From positions 62,001-126,000 of the forward strand of contig NZ_JACHHP010000007.1 in NCBI RefSeq assembly GCF_014202825.1: a stretch of 64,000 bases of DNA. Direction: 5' to 3'. Below, piece after piece: positions 26,243 through 36,666 of this stretch. The notes under the pieces were generated by a model. It did no database searches. It was not told the DNA's origin and was given only the letters and a program-made list of their open reading frames with translations. How positions within the stretch are numbered: position 1 is the first letter of the stretch; each line of letters opens with the position of its first letter. The translations under genes and the position numbers were made by a program. The stretch comes from Chiayiivirga flava (GTDB lineage Bacteria; Pseudomonadota; Gammaproteobacteria; Xanthomonadales; Xanthomonadaceae).

Positions 26243-28420
26243 ATGTTTGCAAAGCGCGCGCTCCTCTCCCTCCTGCTGGTCGGCGGCGTCGCCCTTGCGC
26301 GCACCGCGCCGGAGCCGGCGGTCACGCCGGCGCCGACCGAGAAACAGGCCGAGACCGCAGCCTGGGTCGCGCAGTTGCTCAGCAACAGCCGCTTCCACTA
26401 CCAGCCGCTGCCGCTCGACGATGCGCTGTCGGAGAAGATCTACGACCGCTACCTGAAATCGCTCGACGGCGACAAGGCCTTCCTGCTCGCATCCGACGTC
26501 GAGGCCTTCTCGAAATACCGCGAGAGCTTCGACGACGCACTGCGCGACCGCCAGCTGCAGCCGGCGTTCGACATGTTCAACACCTACGTGCAGCGCGTCG
26601 GTGAGCGCACCGCGTTCGCACGCGAGTACCTCAAGGGCGACAACTTCGATTTCACCGCGGACGAGTCGTACGACTACGACCGCGAGGACGCCACCTACGC
26701 GATGAACAGCGACGAGCTCGACGCGCTGTGGAAGAAGCGCATCAAGAACGACGTGCTGCGCCTGAAGCTCGCCGGCAAGGACCTGCCCGCCATCCGCGAC
26801 ACGCTCGACAAGCGTTACGTCAACTACGACGCCCGCGTGCGCGAGATCAACTCCGAGGATGTGTTCCAGACCTTCATGAACGCGTACGCGAACGCGATCG
26901 AACCGCACACCGCGTACATGAATCCGCGCACCACCGAGAACTTCAACATCTCGATGCGACTGTCGCTCGAAGGCATCGGCGCCGTGCTCCAGCGCAACGA
27001 CGAGGAAATGACCGTGGTGCGCCAGGTGGTGCCCGGCGGCCCGGCGGGATTGTCCGGCAAGCTCAAGGTCGGCGACCGCATCGTCGGCGTGGGGCAGGGC
27101 AAGCAGGGTCCGATGACCGACGTCATCGGCTGGCGCATCGACGATGTCGTCGATCTCATCCGCGGCGCCAAGGACACCTACGTGCGCCTGGACGTGTTGC
27201 CGGCCGAAGCCGGCAGCGATGGTCCGCACGAGATCGTCACGCTGATCCGGCAGAAGGTGAAGCTGGAGGAGCAGGCCGCGAAGAAGTCCATCGTCGAGGT
27301 GAAGGACGGCGACGGCATGCGTCGCATCGGCATCATCGAACTGCCGACGTTCTACCAGGATTTCGAAGGCCGTCGCCGCGACGAGGCCGACTACCGCTCG
27401 GCCACGCGCGATGTGGCCAAGCTGATCGAGGAGCTGAAGGCCGACAGGGTCGACGGTCTCGTCGTCGACCTGCGCGACAACGGCGGCGGCTCGCTGACCG
27501 AAGCCATCGAGCTGACCGGCCTGTTCATCGACCAGGGCCCGGTGGTGCAGGTGCGCGACTCGGCCGCGCGCGTGCAGGTGGAGAGCGACGGGAAGTCCGG
27601 CACGCTGTGGGACGGTCCGCTCGCCGTGCTGACCAACCGCGCGTCGGCGTCGGCCTCGGAGATCTTCGCCGCCGCGATCCAGGACTACGGCCGCGGCCTC
27701 ATCATCGGCGAACCCACGTTCGGCAAGGGCACGGTGCAGAATCTCGTCGATCTGGACATGTTTGCGCGCGGCGAGAAGCCGGGCCTGGGCCAGCTGAAAC
27801 TCACCGTGGCGCAGTTCTTCCGCATCGACGGCGGCAGCACCCAGCACAAGGGCGTGTCGCCGGACATCGGCTTCCCCGTGACGCTCGACGCCGAGGACTA
27901 CGGCGAATCGAGCTTCGACAACGCGCTGCCGTGGACCCAGATCAAGCCGGCCACGTTCGAGACGCAGGCCGACTTCAAGCCGCTGCTGCCGCTGTTGCAG
28001 GCCAAGCACGACACCCGCGCCAAGGCCGATCCGGAATTCCGCTGGTGGAGCGAGGACGTGGCCGAGTACCGCAAGCAGCGCGCGCAGACGTCGATCTCGC
28101 TCAACGAGGCGACGCGTCGCGCCGAGCGCACCGCGCAGGAAACGCGCCGCAAGGAGCGCGAGGCGCAGCGCAAGGCGGCGGGTCTGGTCGACGACGATAC
28201 CGTGGCCGACGACGTGCGCGACGACGGCCTGCAGGCCGACGAGCGCGACATCGTGGCCGAGGCCGAACGCGAGCAGAAGGCGCGCGAGGACGACAAGCCT
28301 GACGCGCTCCTGCGCGAGGCCGCGCATGTGCTGGCCGACGCCATCGATCTGCTCAGCACGGACCGCAGCCTCGCGGCGCGCGTGCACCCGATGGGATCGG
28401 ACGACGCGCGCACGGACTGA
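26243..28420 (+). CDS. prc: Tail-specific protease Prc/Tsp (S41 family)
   Basis: Periplasmic processing protease that degrades proteins with apolar C-termini and trims cell-wall enzymes. 725 residues from the ATG at 26243 (a GTG lies 6 bp upstream); signal peptide to about residue 20. The N-terminal helical region (about 30-220) is typical of Tsp. The PDZ domain spans about 235-320 (LSLEGIGAVLQRNDE, VVPGGPAGLSGKLKVGD). The S41 core has the catalytic Ser in NRASASASEIF and Lys in GEPTFGKGTVQ. The C-terminal DUF3340-type domain is Arg/Glu-rich. A clean terminator follows. Confidence 0.96.
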   Translation: MFAKRALLSLLLVGGVALARTAPEPAVTPAPTEKQAETAAWVAQLLSNSRFHYQPLPLDDALSEKIYDRYLKSLDGDKAFLLASDVEAFSKYRESFDDALRDRQLQPAFDMFNTYVQRVGERTAFAREYLKGDNFDFTADESYDYDREDATYAMNSDELDALWKKRIKNDVLRLKLAGKDLPAIRDTLDKRYVNYDARVREINSEDVFQTFMNAYANAIEPHTAYMNPRTTENFNISMRLSLEGIGAVLQRNDEEMTVVRQVVPGGPAGLSGKLKVGDRIVGVGQGKQGPMTDVIGWRIDDVVDLIRGAKDTYVRLDVLPAEAGSDGPHEIVTLIRQKVKLEEQAAKKSIVEVKDGDGMRRIGIIELPTFYQDFEGRRRDEADYRSATRDVAKLIEELKADRVDGLVVDLRDNGGGSLTEAIELTGLFIDQGPVVQVRDSAARVQVESDGKSGTLWDGPLAVLTNRASASASEIFAAAIQDYGRGLIIGEPTFGKGTVQNLVDLDMFARGEKPGLGQLKLTVAQFFRIDGGSTQHKGVSPDIGFPVTLDAEDYGESSFDNALPWTQIKPATFETQADFKPLLPLLQAKHDTRAKADPEFRWWSEDVAEYRKQRAQTSISLNEATRRAERTAQETRRKEREAQRKAAGLVDDDTVADDVRDDGLQADERDIVAEAEREQKAREDDKPDALLREAAHVLADAIDLLSTDRSLAARVHPMGSDDARTD

Positions 28421-28448
28421 GCGTCGCTGTCGCATCAGGTGGACACGA

Positions 28449-28476
28449 ACGGGCGCCGCATGGCGCCCGTTTTCGT
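28449..28476 (+). terminator. Rho-independent terminator downstream of prc
   Basis: A perfect 9-bp stem, ACGGGCGCC (28449-28457) pairing with GGCGCCCGT (28462-28470) around a GCAT loop, is followed by TTTTCG. It lies 29 bases after the prc stop and is the clearest intrinsic terminator in the window. Confidence 0.85.
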
Positions 28477-28518
28477 AGCGCGCGCGGGCGTGGAGCCTCC
28501 CGAGCGTCGAGCGGAGCT

Positions 28519-28679
28519 TTCCTTCTCCCGTCGGGAGAAGGTGCCCGGCAGGGCGGATGAGGGACCCGCCGCACAGGCAAGCTCGACACGCCTGCTTCGC
28601 GCTTCGAACTCAGGCCAGGGAGGCCGCAGCGTCCGTCCCTCATCCGCCTTCGGCACCTTCTCCCGCAGGGAGAAGGAAA
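28519..28679. repeat. REP-like inverted pair
   Basis: Inverted copies at 28521-28563 and 28634-28676: hairpin CCTTCTCCC..GGGAGAAGG with GTGCCCGGCAGGGCGGATGAGGGAC, and its complement. Same subtype as the pair at 13.9 kb. With the prc terminator it fills the 370-bp gap before the EamA gene; nothing else is evident there. Confidence 0.8.
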
Positions 28680-28790
28680 ATGCGCGAGTTGCGAGAAAAA
28701 CACCTGTCGGCGCCGCAGCGGAACACGCGACAATCACGTCCCCGCCCACCCCGCGCGGCGTCCAGTGCGCCGCGCTTGTCCGGATCGTCC

Positions 28791-29675
28791 ATGTCCAACC
28801 CCACCGTCGCACGCAATCTCTGGGCCGTCGCGGCCGCGCTCGCCGCCGTGTACGTGCTCTGGGGGTCGACCTATCTCGGCATCAAGATCGCATTGGAGAG
28901 CTACCCGCCGTTGCTGCTCGGCGCCATTCGCATGTCGATCGCGGGGCTGCTCATGTACGTCGTGCTGCGCCTGCGTGGCGTGCCGGCGCCGACGCCGAGA
29001 CAGTGGCGCATCCTGTGGGTGTTGAGCATCTGGATGGTGCTGCTGAGCAATGGCCTGGTGAACGTCGCGGAGCAAGAGGTGTCGTCCGGGCTGGCGGCCA
29101 TCGCGGTGGCCTCGATGCCGCTGTTCGCGGCCGCGTTTTCGCTGCTGCGGCGCGAGTATCCGAGCCGCGGCGAGTGGATCGGGCTGGTCGTGGGGTTTGC
29201 CGGGGTGTTGTGGCTCAACGCGGAAAGCTCGCTGACCGGATCGCCCAAGGGCATGATCGCGTTGCTGATCGCGCCGATCGCCTGGGCGTGGGGCTCGATC
29301 TGGAGCCGCGGCCAGCCGCTGCCGGCGCCGTTCATGTCGGCCGCCGGACAGATGCTGTGCGGCAGCGTCTGGATGGCACTCGCTGCCCTGGTGTTCGGCG
29401 AACGCATGCACGCCCTGCCGGCGGTCGAAGCGACGCTCGCGCTGGCCCATCTCATCGTGTTCGGATCGATCGTCGCGTTCACGGCCTACATCTGGCTGCT
29501 GCACAACGTGCGCCCGGCGCTGGCGACGAGTTATGCCTACGTCAACCCGCCGATCGCGGTGCTGTTCGGCGTCCTGCTGATCGGCGAACGCTTCACCGCG
29601 CACGATCTGGGCGCGATGGCCGTGATCCTGCTCGGCGTGGTGATCATCACGCTGTCGAAGGCGCGCAGGCGCTAG
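28791..29675 (+). CDS. EamA/DMT family transporter (YedA-like)
   Basis: 294 residues, ten hydrophobic segments arranged as two EamA repeats of five. The first repeat opens with AVYVLWGSTYLGIKIAL, the signature of the YedA/RhaT-like drug/metabolite exporters. The end of the second repeat, SYAYVNPPIAVLFGVLLIGE, is equally typical. Inner-membrane exporter of small metabolites or amino acids; the substrate is unknown. ATG at 28791; the frame is open further upstream only through REP sequence. Confidence 0.92.
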   Translation: MSNPTVARNLWAVAAALAAVYVLWGSTYLGIKIALESYPPLLLGAIRMSIAGLLMYVVLRLRGVPAPTPRQWRILWVLSIWMVLLSNGLVNVAEQEVSSGLAAIAVASMPLFAAAFSLLRREYPSRGEWIGLVVGFAGVLWLNAESSLTGSPKGMIALLIAPIAWAWGSIWSRGQPLPAPFMSAAGQMLCGSVWMALAALVFGERMHALPAVEATLALAHLIVFGSIVAFTAYIWLLHNVRPALATSYAYVNPPIAVLFGVLLIGERFTAHDLGAMAVILLGVVIITLSKARRR

Positions 29676-29698
29676 CGCCCGCGCGCACGGCACACGGC

Positions 29699-30880
29699 CT
29701 ACTGCTCGCGCAGCGCCGTCGTCACCTTCATCCGTGCCGCGCGGATCGCCGGCAGCAGCCCGCCGATCGAACCGATCAGTACTGCGATGACGAAGCCCGC
29801 CAGCACCAGCGCGCCCGACACCTGGAACGCGAACACCACCTGGGTGAAGTTCTGACCGAGCGTGGACACCGACAGGTTGTCGAACAGCAGCCACGCCAGC
29901 CCCGCGCCGACAAGCCCGCCGATCGCGGCCAGCACGATCGCCTCGATCATCACCGACACCAGCACCGGCAACGCGCCGAAGCCGATGGCGCGCAGCGTCG
30001 CGATCTCGCGCGTGCGCGTGGCGACCGCGGCGTACATCGTGTTGAGCGCGGCAAAGATCGCGCCGAGCGCCATGATGAAGGTGACCACGCCGGCCAGCAC
30101 CGAGATCGTCTGGCGGAACTGCTTGGTCTGCGCGCTGTAGTACTCGCGCTCGTCCAGCACTTCCACGGTCAGGCGCGGGTCGGAGGTGAGCGCGGCCTTC
30201 AGCGTGTCGAGCGCGGCCGGCGATTCCAGGCCGACGCGCACCGCGCTGAAGCCGTTGCCGCGGTTGAACGCGGACTGCGCGGTGCCGGCATCGGTCCACA
30301 TCTCGCTGTCGTTGGCGTCGCCCGATTCGAAATGCCCGACGACGGTCCAGTCCGACCCGCGCATGCGGATCGTCTCCCCGACGCCGGCGCCGGCGAACTG
30401 CCGCGCGATGCCGGTGCCGACGATGATCTCGCGCAGGCCCGGCTCGAACTTCCGCCCCTCGACAATGCGCAGCTGCGGGCGCAGTTCGAACGCCGCCGGT
30501 TCCACGCCGCGCAGCGTGACGTTGGCACCGTTGCGCGTCTCGCCCTTTTTCAGCAGCTCGCTGATGACGATGAGTTCGCCCGAGGCAAGCGGGCGCCCGT
30601 CCGCGCCCTTGCGGATGCCGGGGCCAAGCCGGATGAGGTCTGCGGTGTCGCCGCCGAAACCGGAATTGAGTTCGGCGCCCGACCCGCCGCGCAGGATGAT
30701 CGCGTTGTCGGCGCGGCCGGCGTCCTGCAGCGTGGTCTGGAATCCCTGCGCCATCGCGAGCAGCGCGGTGAACACCGCCACCACGCCGGCGAGGCCGATG
30801 ACGATGACGAGCGACGGACCCCAGCGCTGCGGCACGCTGCGCAGGTTGAGGCCGGTGATGGCAACGATCTGGCTGAGCAT
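29699..30880 (-). CDS. ABC transporter permease, MacB/FtsX type (second of two)
   Basis: 393 residues. One N-terminal membrane helix (GPSLVIVIGLAGVVAVFTALLAMAQGF), a large MacB-PCD periplasmic domain (about 50-250) and three C-terminal helices with the FtsX fold (GVVTFIMALGAIFAALNTMYAAVATRTREIATLRAIGFG). Last gene of a minus-strand operon: adaptor (34330-33086), ATPase, permease, this permease. The two permeases probably form a heterodimer with the separate ATPase, unlike the fused MacB at 21.3 kb. Confidence 0.92.
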   Translation of the reverse strand: MLSQIVAITGLNLRSVPQRWGPSLVIVIGLAGVVAVFTALLAMAQGFQTTLQDAGRADNAIILRGGSGAELNSGFGGDTADLIRLGPGIRKGADGRPLASGELIVISELLKKGETRNGANVTLRGVEPAAFELRPQLRIVEGRKFEPGLREIIVGTGIARQFAGAGVGETIRMRGSDWTVVGHFESGDANDSEMWTDAGTAQSAFNRGNGFSAVRVGLESPAALDTLKAALTSDPRLTVEVLDEREYYSAQTKQFRQTISVLAGVVTFIMALGAIFAALNTMYAAVATRTREIATLRAIGFGALPVLVSVMIEAIVLAAIGGLVGAGLAWLLFDNLSVSTLGQNFTQVVFAFQVSGALVLAGFVIAVLIGSIGGLLPAIRAARMKVTTALREQ

Positions 30881-30899
30881 GTGCGTGATCTCCCGAGTG

Positions 30900-32063
30900 T
30901 CAGCGGCCGGCCAGTGCGTCGACGATGCGCAGCCTGCGCGCCCGCAGCGCCGGCAACAGGCCGACCACGAGGCTCAGCACCACGATCGCGATCAGGCCCG
31001 CGGTCCAGACCTGCGCATCGACCGCGATCGGCGGCAGGAAGCCGCCGGCGGCGGCGCTGAGGCCCGCGCCGGCGAGCGTCGCGAGGCCCAGCCCGATCAG
31101 GCCGCCGATCGCGCACAGCGCCACCGTCTCGGCCATGACGAAGCCGAGCACGGCATTGTCGGAAAAGCCCAGCGTCTTGAGCACCGCCAACTGCGGCACG
31201 CGTTCGCGCACGCTCTGCGCCATCGTGTTGCCCACCACCAGCAGCAGGGTGAAGAACACCGCGAACAGGATCCAGCGCACCATCAGGCCGATGTCGCCGA
31301 TCTGCTTGACGAAGCCGATCTGGAAATCCTTTTCGGTCTGGGTCTTGGTTTCGTCGGACGAATTCTCGTAGCGGGTGTCGACCGTGGTGGCGATGGATTC
31401 TGCGAGGTCCGGATCGTCGAGCCGGAGCACGAAGATGCCGGCCATGCCGCCGCCGAACAGCGCGGCTTCGGCGAAGTACGCGTGGTTGATGTACATGCCG
31501 CCGGCGGTCTGGCGCTGCCACTGTTCGTCCTTGCCGTCGTAGATGCCGACAAGATCGAAGGTCCAGTCCTTGCTGTTGTTCTTCTGCGGGAAGATGTTGG
31601 ACTGCAGCGGAATCTTGTCGCCCACCTTCCAGCCGTACTTGTCGGCCAGCATGCGGCCCGCGATCATGCCGGTGCGCGTCTGCGCGAAGGCCTGCCACTG
31701 CTCTTCGGGCATCACCCATTCGGGATACACCGCGTGCAGGCGCATCGGATCGACCGCAAACGCGAAGATCTGCGGATCGTCGCGGAACACCGCGCCGAAC
31801 CATTGCTGGTACATCACATGCTGCACGCCCGGAATCGCGTCCATCTCCGGCACCATGCGCATCGGCAGCGAACTGGTGAACGACACGCGCGATTGCGTGA
31901 CGAGGCGCGTCGCGCCGACGAAATCCGCGCCCGCGCTGAACACCACGTTCACTGCCTGCAACAGGCCGAACAGCAGGAACGCCATCACCACCGACAGCAG
32001 CGTCAGCCAGGTGCGCGTCTTCTTGTGGAACAGGTTGGCAACGACGAATCCGGTTCTGGTCAT
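30900..32063 (-). CDS. ABC transporter permease, MacB/FtsX type (first of two)
   Basis: 387 residues with the same layout as its neighbour: N-terminal helix ([23 protein letters not shown]), periplasmic domain, and three C-terminal helices beginning [38 protein letters not shown]. It is 19 bp upstream of the second permease and 28 bp downstream of the ATPase gene, so all are cotranscribed. The divergence between the two permeases suggests long coexistence rather than recent duplication. Confidence 0.92.
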   Translation of the reverse strand: MTRTGFVVANLFHKKTRTWLTLLSVVMAFLLFGLLQAVNVVFSAGADFVGATRLVTQSRVSFTSSLPMRMVPEMDAIPGVQHVMYQQWFGAVFRDDPQIFAFAVDPMRLHAVYPEWVMPEEQWQAFAQTRTGMIAGRMLADKYGWKVGDKIPLQSNIFPQKNNSKDWTFDLVGIYDGKDEQWQRQTAGGMYINHAYFAEAALFGGGMAGIFVLRLDDPDLAESIATTVDTRYENSSDETKTQTEKDFQIGFVKQIGDIGLMVRWILFAVFFTLLLVVGNTMAQSVRERVPQLAVLKTLGFSDNAVLGFVMAETVALCAIGGLIGLGLATLAGAGLSAAAGGFLPPIAVDAQVWTAGLIAIVVLSLVVGLLPALRARRLRIVDALAGR

Positions 32064-32091
32064 GGCGTCTGTCTCCCGTGTCCGGCGCGCA

Positions 32092-32781
<690 letters not shown>

Positions 32782-32823
32782 GTGGTTGGCCTTCTGCGTG
32801 TGTGTGATGTTGCCGGCGGGTTG

Positions 32824-33064
32824 CCCCCTTCCGGCTGCCGCCACCTTCCCCCGCGGTGCGGGAGAAGGGTTCCACCAGCTTGCGTCGCTTGGTATTGCAG
32901 TGGCGCCGGCTTCGAAGTGCGTCAGTCCTTCCGACGCTTCAACGGAACCTGGATCGACATCGCGGCCGAACTCCTATTCCGCAATTCCAAAAACATTCCC
33001 GCGGCTTTCCTAATGCTCCCTTCTCCCGCGCAGCGGGGGAAGGTGGCGGCAGCCGGAAGGGGGT
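32824..33064. repeat. REP-like inverted pair inside an operon
   Basis: Inverted copies at about 32824-32869 and 33017-33063: CCCCCTTCCGGCTGCCGCCACC plus hairpin, facing hairpin plus GGTGGCGGCAGCCGGAAGGGGG. About 150 bp of unique, less G+C-rich sequence separates them. The pair lies between the adaptor and ATPase genes of the efflux operon. It could lower downstream expression or stabilise the adaptor mRNA. No gene was found in this 304-bp gap. Confidence 0.8.
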
Positions 33065-33085
33065 CTTCCCGCACCGGCAACCCAC

Positions 33086-34330
33086 TCAACCTTCCCGCAC
33101 CACCGTACCCCCATCCACCAGCTCCGCCGGCGGCGCGATCACCACCGTCTCGCCGACACCCAGGCCGCGCGTCACGCGCCGCTGGCCGTTGCGTGCGTCG
33201 TCTGCGACGATCTCGCGCAGCTTCGCGATGTCCTCGCGCACCACGAACACCACCGTCTTGCCGTCGCGCGTCACCACGGCCTCGGCCGGGACGCGCACGC
33301 CCACCGGCGCAGCCGCAACTGTCGCATCCAGAGGCTTGGCATCCTCCAGGAACGACACCCGCACGCCCATCTCCGGAACGATGCGCGGATCCTTTTCCTT
33401 GAATGCGATGCGCACCTTCACTGTCGCCTTGCTGCGGTCGGCCGTCGGCACGATGGCGATGACCTCGGCCGGGATCTTCCAGTCCGGGTAGGCGTTGAGC
33501 ACCGCTTCCACCGCCTGCTTCGGCTTCACCCGGCCGATGAAGGCTTCGTTGACGTCCACCTGCACTTCCAGCGAATCCATGTCGACCACGGTGCCGATGC
33601 CGGTGCGGGTGAAGCCGCCGCCGGCCGACATGGGCGACACGATCTCGCCCGGCTGCGCCGCCTTCACCGTGATCACGCCGGCAAACGGCGCGCGCACCAC
33701 GGTGTTGTCGACGCCGATGTCCGACAGTTTCAACGCCTCGCTCGCCACGTCGACATTGCGCCGCACGCTGGCGAGCTGCGCCACCAGCGCATCGCGCTCG
33801 GCCTGCGCCTGGTCGAGCAGCGAGGCGGCGACCAGCTTGCGCGCGGCAAGCTCCCGATTGCGTGTGAGCGTGGCTTCGGCGAGCTTGAGCTGCGCTTCCA
33901 CCTGCGCCACCTGCGTACGTGCGGCCGCGAGCTGCGCGTCGGAGAGGGCGCGCTGCGCGTCGGCGTCGGTGGGTTCGAGCCGCGCGAGCACTTCGCCGGC
34001 TTCCACGCGCTGGCCTTCCTCGATGTACACCGCTTCAACTTTGCCGGTGATCTTGGCCGAAACCGTTGCCTGGCGGCGTGCGGTGACGTAACCGGTGGCG
34101 TCGAGCACCGAGGCCGCTGCCGGTGCGCCGCCGGCGCCGGTCTCGATCGCTTGCGCCGTCGTCGTGCGCACCGACACCGGCTGCGGCCGCAGCAGCGCGA
34201 AGGCGATGGCGGCGCCCGCCAGCACCGCCAGCGCGAGCACGATCCACGGCCAGCGCGCGCGCGGCGCGGGAGCCGCCGCGGCGCCGCGGTTGATGCGAAG
34301 TTCGTTAAGCAGCTGGTTGGAGTCGTTCAT
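33086..34330 (-). CDS. Periplasmic adaptor (membrane-fusion) subunit of an efflux system
   Basis: 414 residues from the ATG at 34330. Cytoplasmic N-terminus, one membrane helix (WPWIVLALAVLAGAAIAFALL), then a biotinyl-lipoyl-like domain (TVSAKITGKVEAVYIEEGQRV). A coiled-coil hairpin spans about 115-205, with heptads through ARTQVAQVEAQLKLAEATLTRNRELAARKLV, followed by beta-barrel domains. It resembles the HlyD/CusB superfamily partnered with ABC transporters. First gene of the operon with the ATPase and two permeases. The 186 bp upstream hold no other gene. Confidence 0.92.
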   Translation of the reverse strand: MNDSNQLLNELRINRGAAAAPAPRARWPWIVLALAVLAGAAIAFALLRPQPVSVRTTTAQAIETGAGGAPAAASVLDATGYVTARRQATVSAKITGKVEAVYIEEGQRVEAGEVLARLEPTDADAQRALSDAQLAAARTQVAQVEAQLKLAEATLTRNRELAARKLVAASLLDQAQAERDALVAQLASVRRNVDVASEALKLSDIGVDNTVVRAPFAGVITVKAAQPGEIVSPMSAGGGFTRTGIGTVVDMDSLEVQVDVNEAFIGRVKPKQAVEAVLNAYPDWKIPAEVIAIVPTADRSKATVKVRIAFKEKDPRIVPEMGVRVSFLEDAKPLDATVAAAPVGVRVPAEAVVTRDGKTVVFVVREDIAKLREIVADDARNGQRRVTRGLGVGETVVIAPPAELVDGGTVVREG

Positions 34331-34516
34331 CGGCACAGATCGTTCGTGGCGGGCGCAAGTGTGCGCCAGCGATGGCGGCGGGCCAAGGTGTCGACTGTCA
34401 CCTTGTCGAAGCAGTCGTGTGGATGCAGGACAGGCCGTCGGGCGATGTGTGACCGGATCGAGAGGCGCGTCGCGTCCATGAATCAGCCCCCGACGTGGCG
34501 CTTTGGAGCCGAGCCG

Positions 34517-35914
34517 TCAGGCTACCCCGAAGCGCTGCCTGAGCATGGCCCACGCCGCGCGCAGCGACTGCGCTTCGCCGCCGGCAGGTTTGCCCGGACG
34601 CTCCACGTCGTTCCACGAATAGGTGTCGACGTGCGCCCACGGCACGCTCGCCGGCACGAAGCGCTCCAGATACAGCGCGGCGGTGATCGCACCGGCCATG
34701 CGCGATGGGCCGGAGTTGGCAAGATCGGCCACGTGGCTGCGCAGGTAGCTGTGATATGGCTGCCACAGCGGCATCGGCCACAGCGGGTCGCGGACGGCGC
34801 GTGCGGCCGTGGCGAAGCTGTCGCGCAGCGCGTCGTCGTTGCAGAACAGCGCCGGCAGGTCGGGGCCGAGCGCGATGCGCGCGGCGCCGGTGAGCGTGGC
34901 GAAGTCCAGCATCAGCGCGGGCTCGGCTTCGGCCGCATACGTCAGCGCATCGCACAGCACCAGCCTGCCTTCCGCATCGGTGTTGTCCACCTCCACGCGC
35001 AGGCCCTTGCGTGTGGCGATGATCTCGCCGGGCCGGAACGCGTTCGGGCCGATGGCGTTTTCCACCGCCGGCACCAGCAGCTGCAGCCGCACCGGCAGCT
35101 TGCGCGACATCACCAGCTGCGCCAGCGCGATCGCATGCGCGGCGCCGCCCATGTCCTTCTTCATCCAGCGCATGCCGTCGGCGGGCTTGATGTCGAGCCC
35201 GCCGGTGTCGAAACACACGCCCTTGCCGACGATGGCCAGGCGCGAATGCGCTGCGTCGCCCCAGGTGAGCTCGATCAGGCGCGGCGCGCGGTGGCTGGCG
35301 CGGCCGACGGCGTGGATGGTCGGAAAATTGCGCTGCAGCAGGGCGTCGCCGGCGACGGTCTCCACCGTGCCGCCGTACGCGCTGGCGATGCGATGCACCA
35401 CCGCTTCGAGCTGGTCGGGCCCCATGTCCTCGGTCGGCGTGTTGACCAGGTCGCGCACCAGGCGGCTGGCCTTGAGCTGCGCGTAGGCATCGGCGAGCGA
35501 CGCCGCCTGCGCATCGAGTGCCAGGCGTGCGGGCGCGCGCGCGGGCTTGCGGTAACGGTCGAACTGGTAGGCGCCCAGGCCCCAGCCCAGCAGCGCGAGC
35601 GACGGATCGATCGCGCTGCCGGCGTCGTCCGACAGCCGGTAGACGCCCTCGGGCAGCGCCAGCGGAAGATGCGCCAGCGCGAGCGGATCGTCCGCGTCGC
35701 CGATGCCGGCCAGTGCCAGTGCCGGATGTCCGTCCGCGCCGGGCACCAGCAATGCCGTCGCCGGCGCGGCGAGAAACCCGGCGGCGCCGACCCAGGCCCG
35801 CGTGGTGTCCGCGGCCGTGGCCAGGTAGGCGGCCAAGTCGCCGGCGCGCAACGCCACGATCGGCGTGCTGCGGACGGCGGCGTCGGGGGCGCTGAAACAG
35901 TTCATCGTGCTCAT
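34517..35914 (-). CDS. Leucyl aminopeptidase family protein (M17)
   Basis: Di-zinc exopeptidase that removes N-terminal residues from peptides. 465 residues from the ATG at 35914, whose ATGA overlap with the HAD gene stop supports that start (a second ATG lies at 35905). The M17 signature NTDAEGRL lies at 311-318. Metal and catalytic residues lie in GKGVCFDTGGLDIKP (230-244). The N-terminal domain is shorter and divergent, as in the PepB-like/YbbO-unrelated short M17 group. Second gene of a HAD-M17 operon. Confidence 0.92.
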   Translation of the reverse strand: MSTMNCFSAPDAAVRSTPIVALRAGDLAAYLATAADTTRAWVGAAGFLAAPATALLVPGADGHPALALAGIGDADDPLALAHLPLALPEGVYRLSDDAGSAIDPSLALLGWGLGAYQFDRYRKPARAPARLALDAQAASLADAYAQLKASRLVRDLVNTPTEDMGPDQLEAVVHRIASAYGGTVETVAGDALLQRNFPTIHAVGRASHRAPRLIELTWGDAAHSRLAIVGKGVCFDTGGLDIKPADGMRWMKKDMGGAAHAIALAQLVMSRKLPVRLQLLVPAVENAIGPNAFRPGEIIATRKGLRVEVDNTDAEGRLVLCDALTYAAEAEPALMLDFATLTGAARIALGPDLPALFCNDDALRDSFATAARAVRDPLWPMPLWQPYHSYLRSHVADLANSGPSRMAGAITAALYLERFVPASVPWAHVDTYSWNDVERPGKPAGGEAQSLRAAWAMLRQRFGVA

Positions 35915-36654
35915 GGGGTCGATCGGTCCGAAGCGGCGGGCGGTTGCAGCGCATCGAGCCAATCGGCCAGCGCGTGCAGGTCGGGGGCGATGAAGTCCGG
36001 CTGCTCCGGATGCGGCCAGGGTTCGTCGCGGCGGTTGATCCACACCGTGCGCAGGCCGGCGCGGTGCGCGCCGAGCACGTCGAGCTCCGGGTCGTCGCCG
36101 ATGTGCAGCACCTCGTCGGGCGTGCACTGCAGGCGCGCGCAGGCGGCGTGGAAGATGCCCGGATCGGGCTTGGCCGCACCGTGTTCGCGTGCGCCGAGCT
36201 GGAACACGAAATGCTGCTGCAATCCGATCACGCGCAGGTCCGCATTGCCGTTGGTCAGCGCCGCGAGCGGAAAGCGCTGCGCCAGCCGCGTCAGCCCTTC
36301 GATCGTGTCCTCGTACAGATCCACCTGGTTGCGCGCGGCGTAGAACACGTCGAACGCGGCTTGCGCGCAGGCCGCGTCGTCGTCGCATTCGCGCAGTGCG
36401 TGGTCGAGGCAGAGGCGGCGCTGGGCGCTGAAGTCGTGCGCGAGCTCGGGATTCTGCGCCGCGATGCGGTCGCGCAGTTCGCGCATCGCGTGCATCGGGT
36501 AGCGTGCCGCGGTGGCCGGCGCGTGCTGCGCGAGCCACGCGTGCAGTGCCGCCTCGGCGCGCTCGATCGCCGGCCAGATGGGCCACAACGTGTCGTCGAG
36601 ATCGAGGGTCAGGGCGCGGATCGGCACGTCGGTCACGGCGGCGGAAGACAGCAC
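35911..36654 (-). CDS. HAD-IA family hydrolase (YigB-like)
   Basis: 247 residues from a GTG at 36654. HAD motif I is DLDDT (D18, D20), motif II ALTNGNAD, motif III K in GAAKPDP, motif IV HIGDDPELDVLGA. Sequence style matches YigB, the phosphatase acting on the riboflavin precursor 5-amino-6-(5-phosphoribitylamino)uracil, and YjjG nucleotidases; the substrate is not certain. It is upstream of and coupled to the M17 gene. Confidence 0.88.
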   Translation of the reverse strand: MLSSAAVTDVPIRALTLDLDDTLWPIWPAIERAEAALHAWLAQHAPATAARYPMHAMRELRDRIAAQNPELAHDFSAQRRLCLDHALRECDDDAACAQAAFDVFYAARNQVDLYEDTIEGLTRLAQRFPLAALTNGNADLRVIGLQQHFVFQLGAREHGAAKPDPGIFHAACARLQCTPDEVLHIGDDPELDVLGAHRAGLRTVWINRRDEPWPHPEQPDFIAPDLHALADWLDALQPPAASDRSTP

Positions 36655-36666
36655 GCAACCATACCA

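Noticed and set aside
24707-28435. Minus-strand open frame of 1242 residues opposite lipB-lipA-prc
   Set aside because: Same shadow effect over three well-identified genes; no signal or domain is recognisable.
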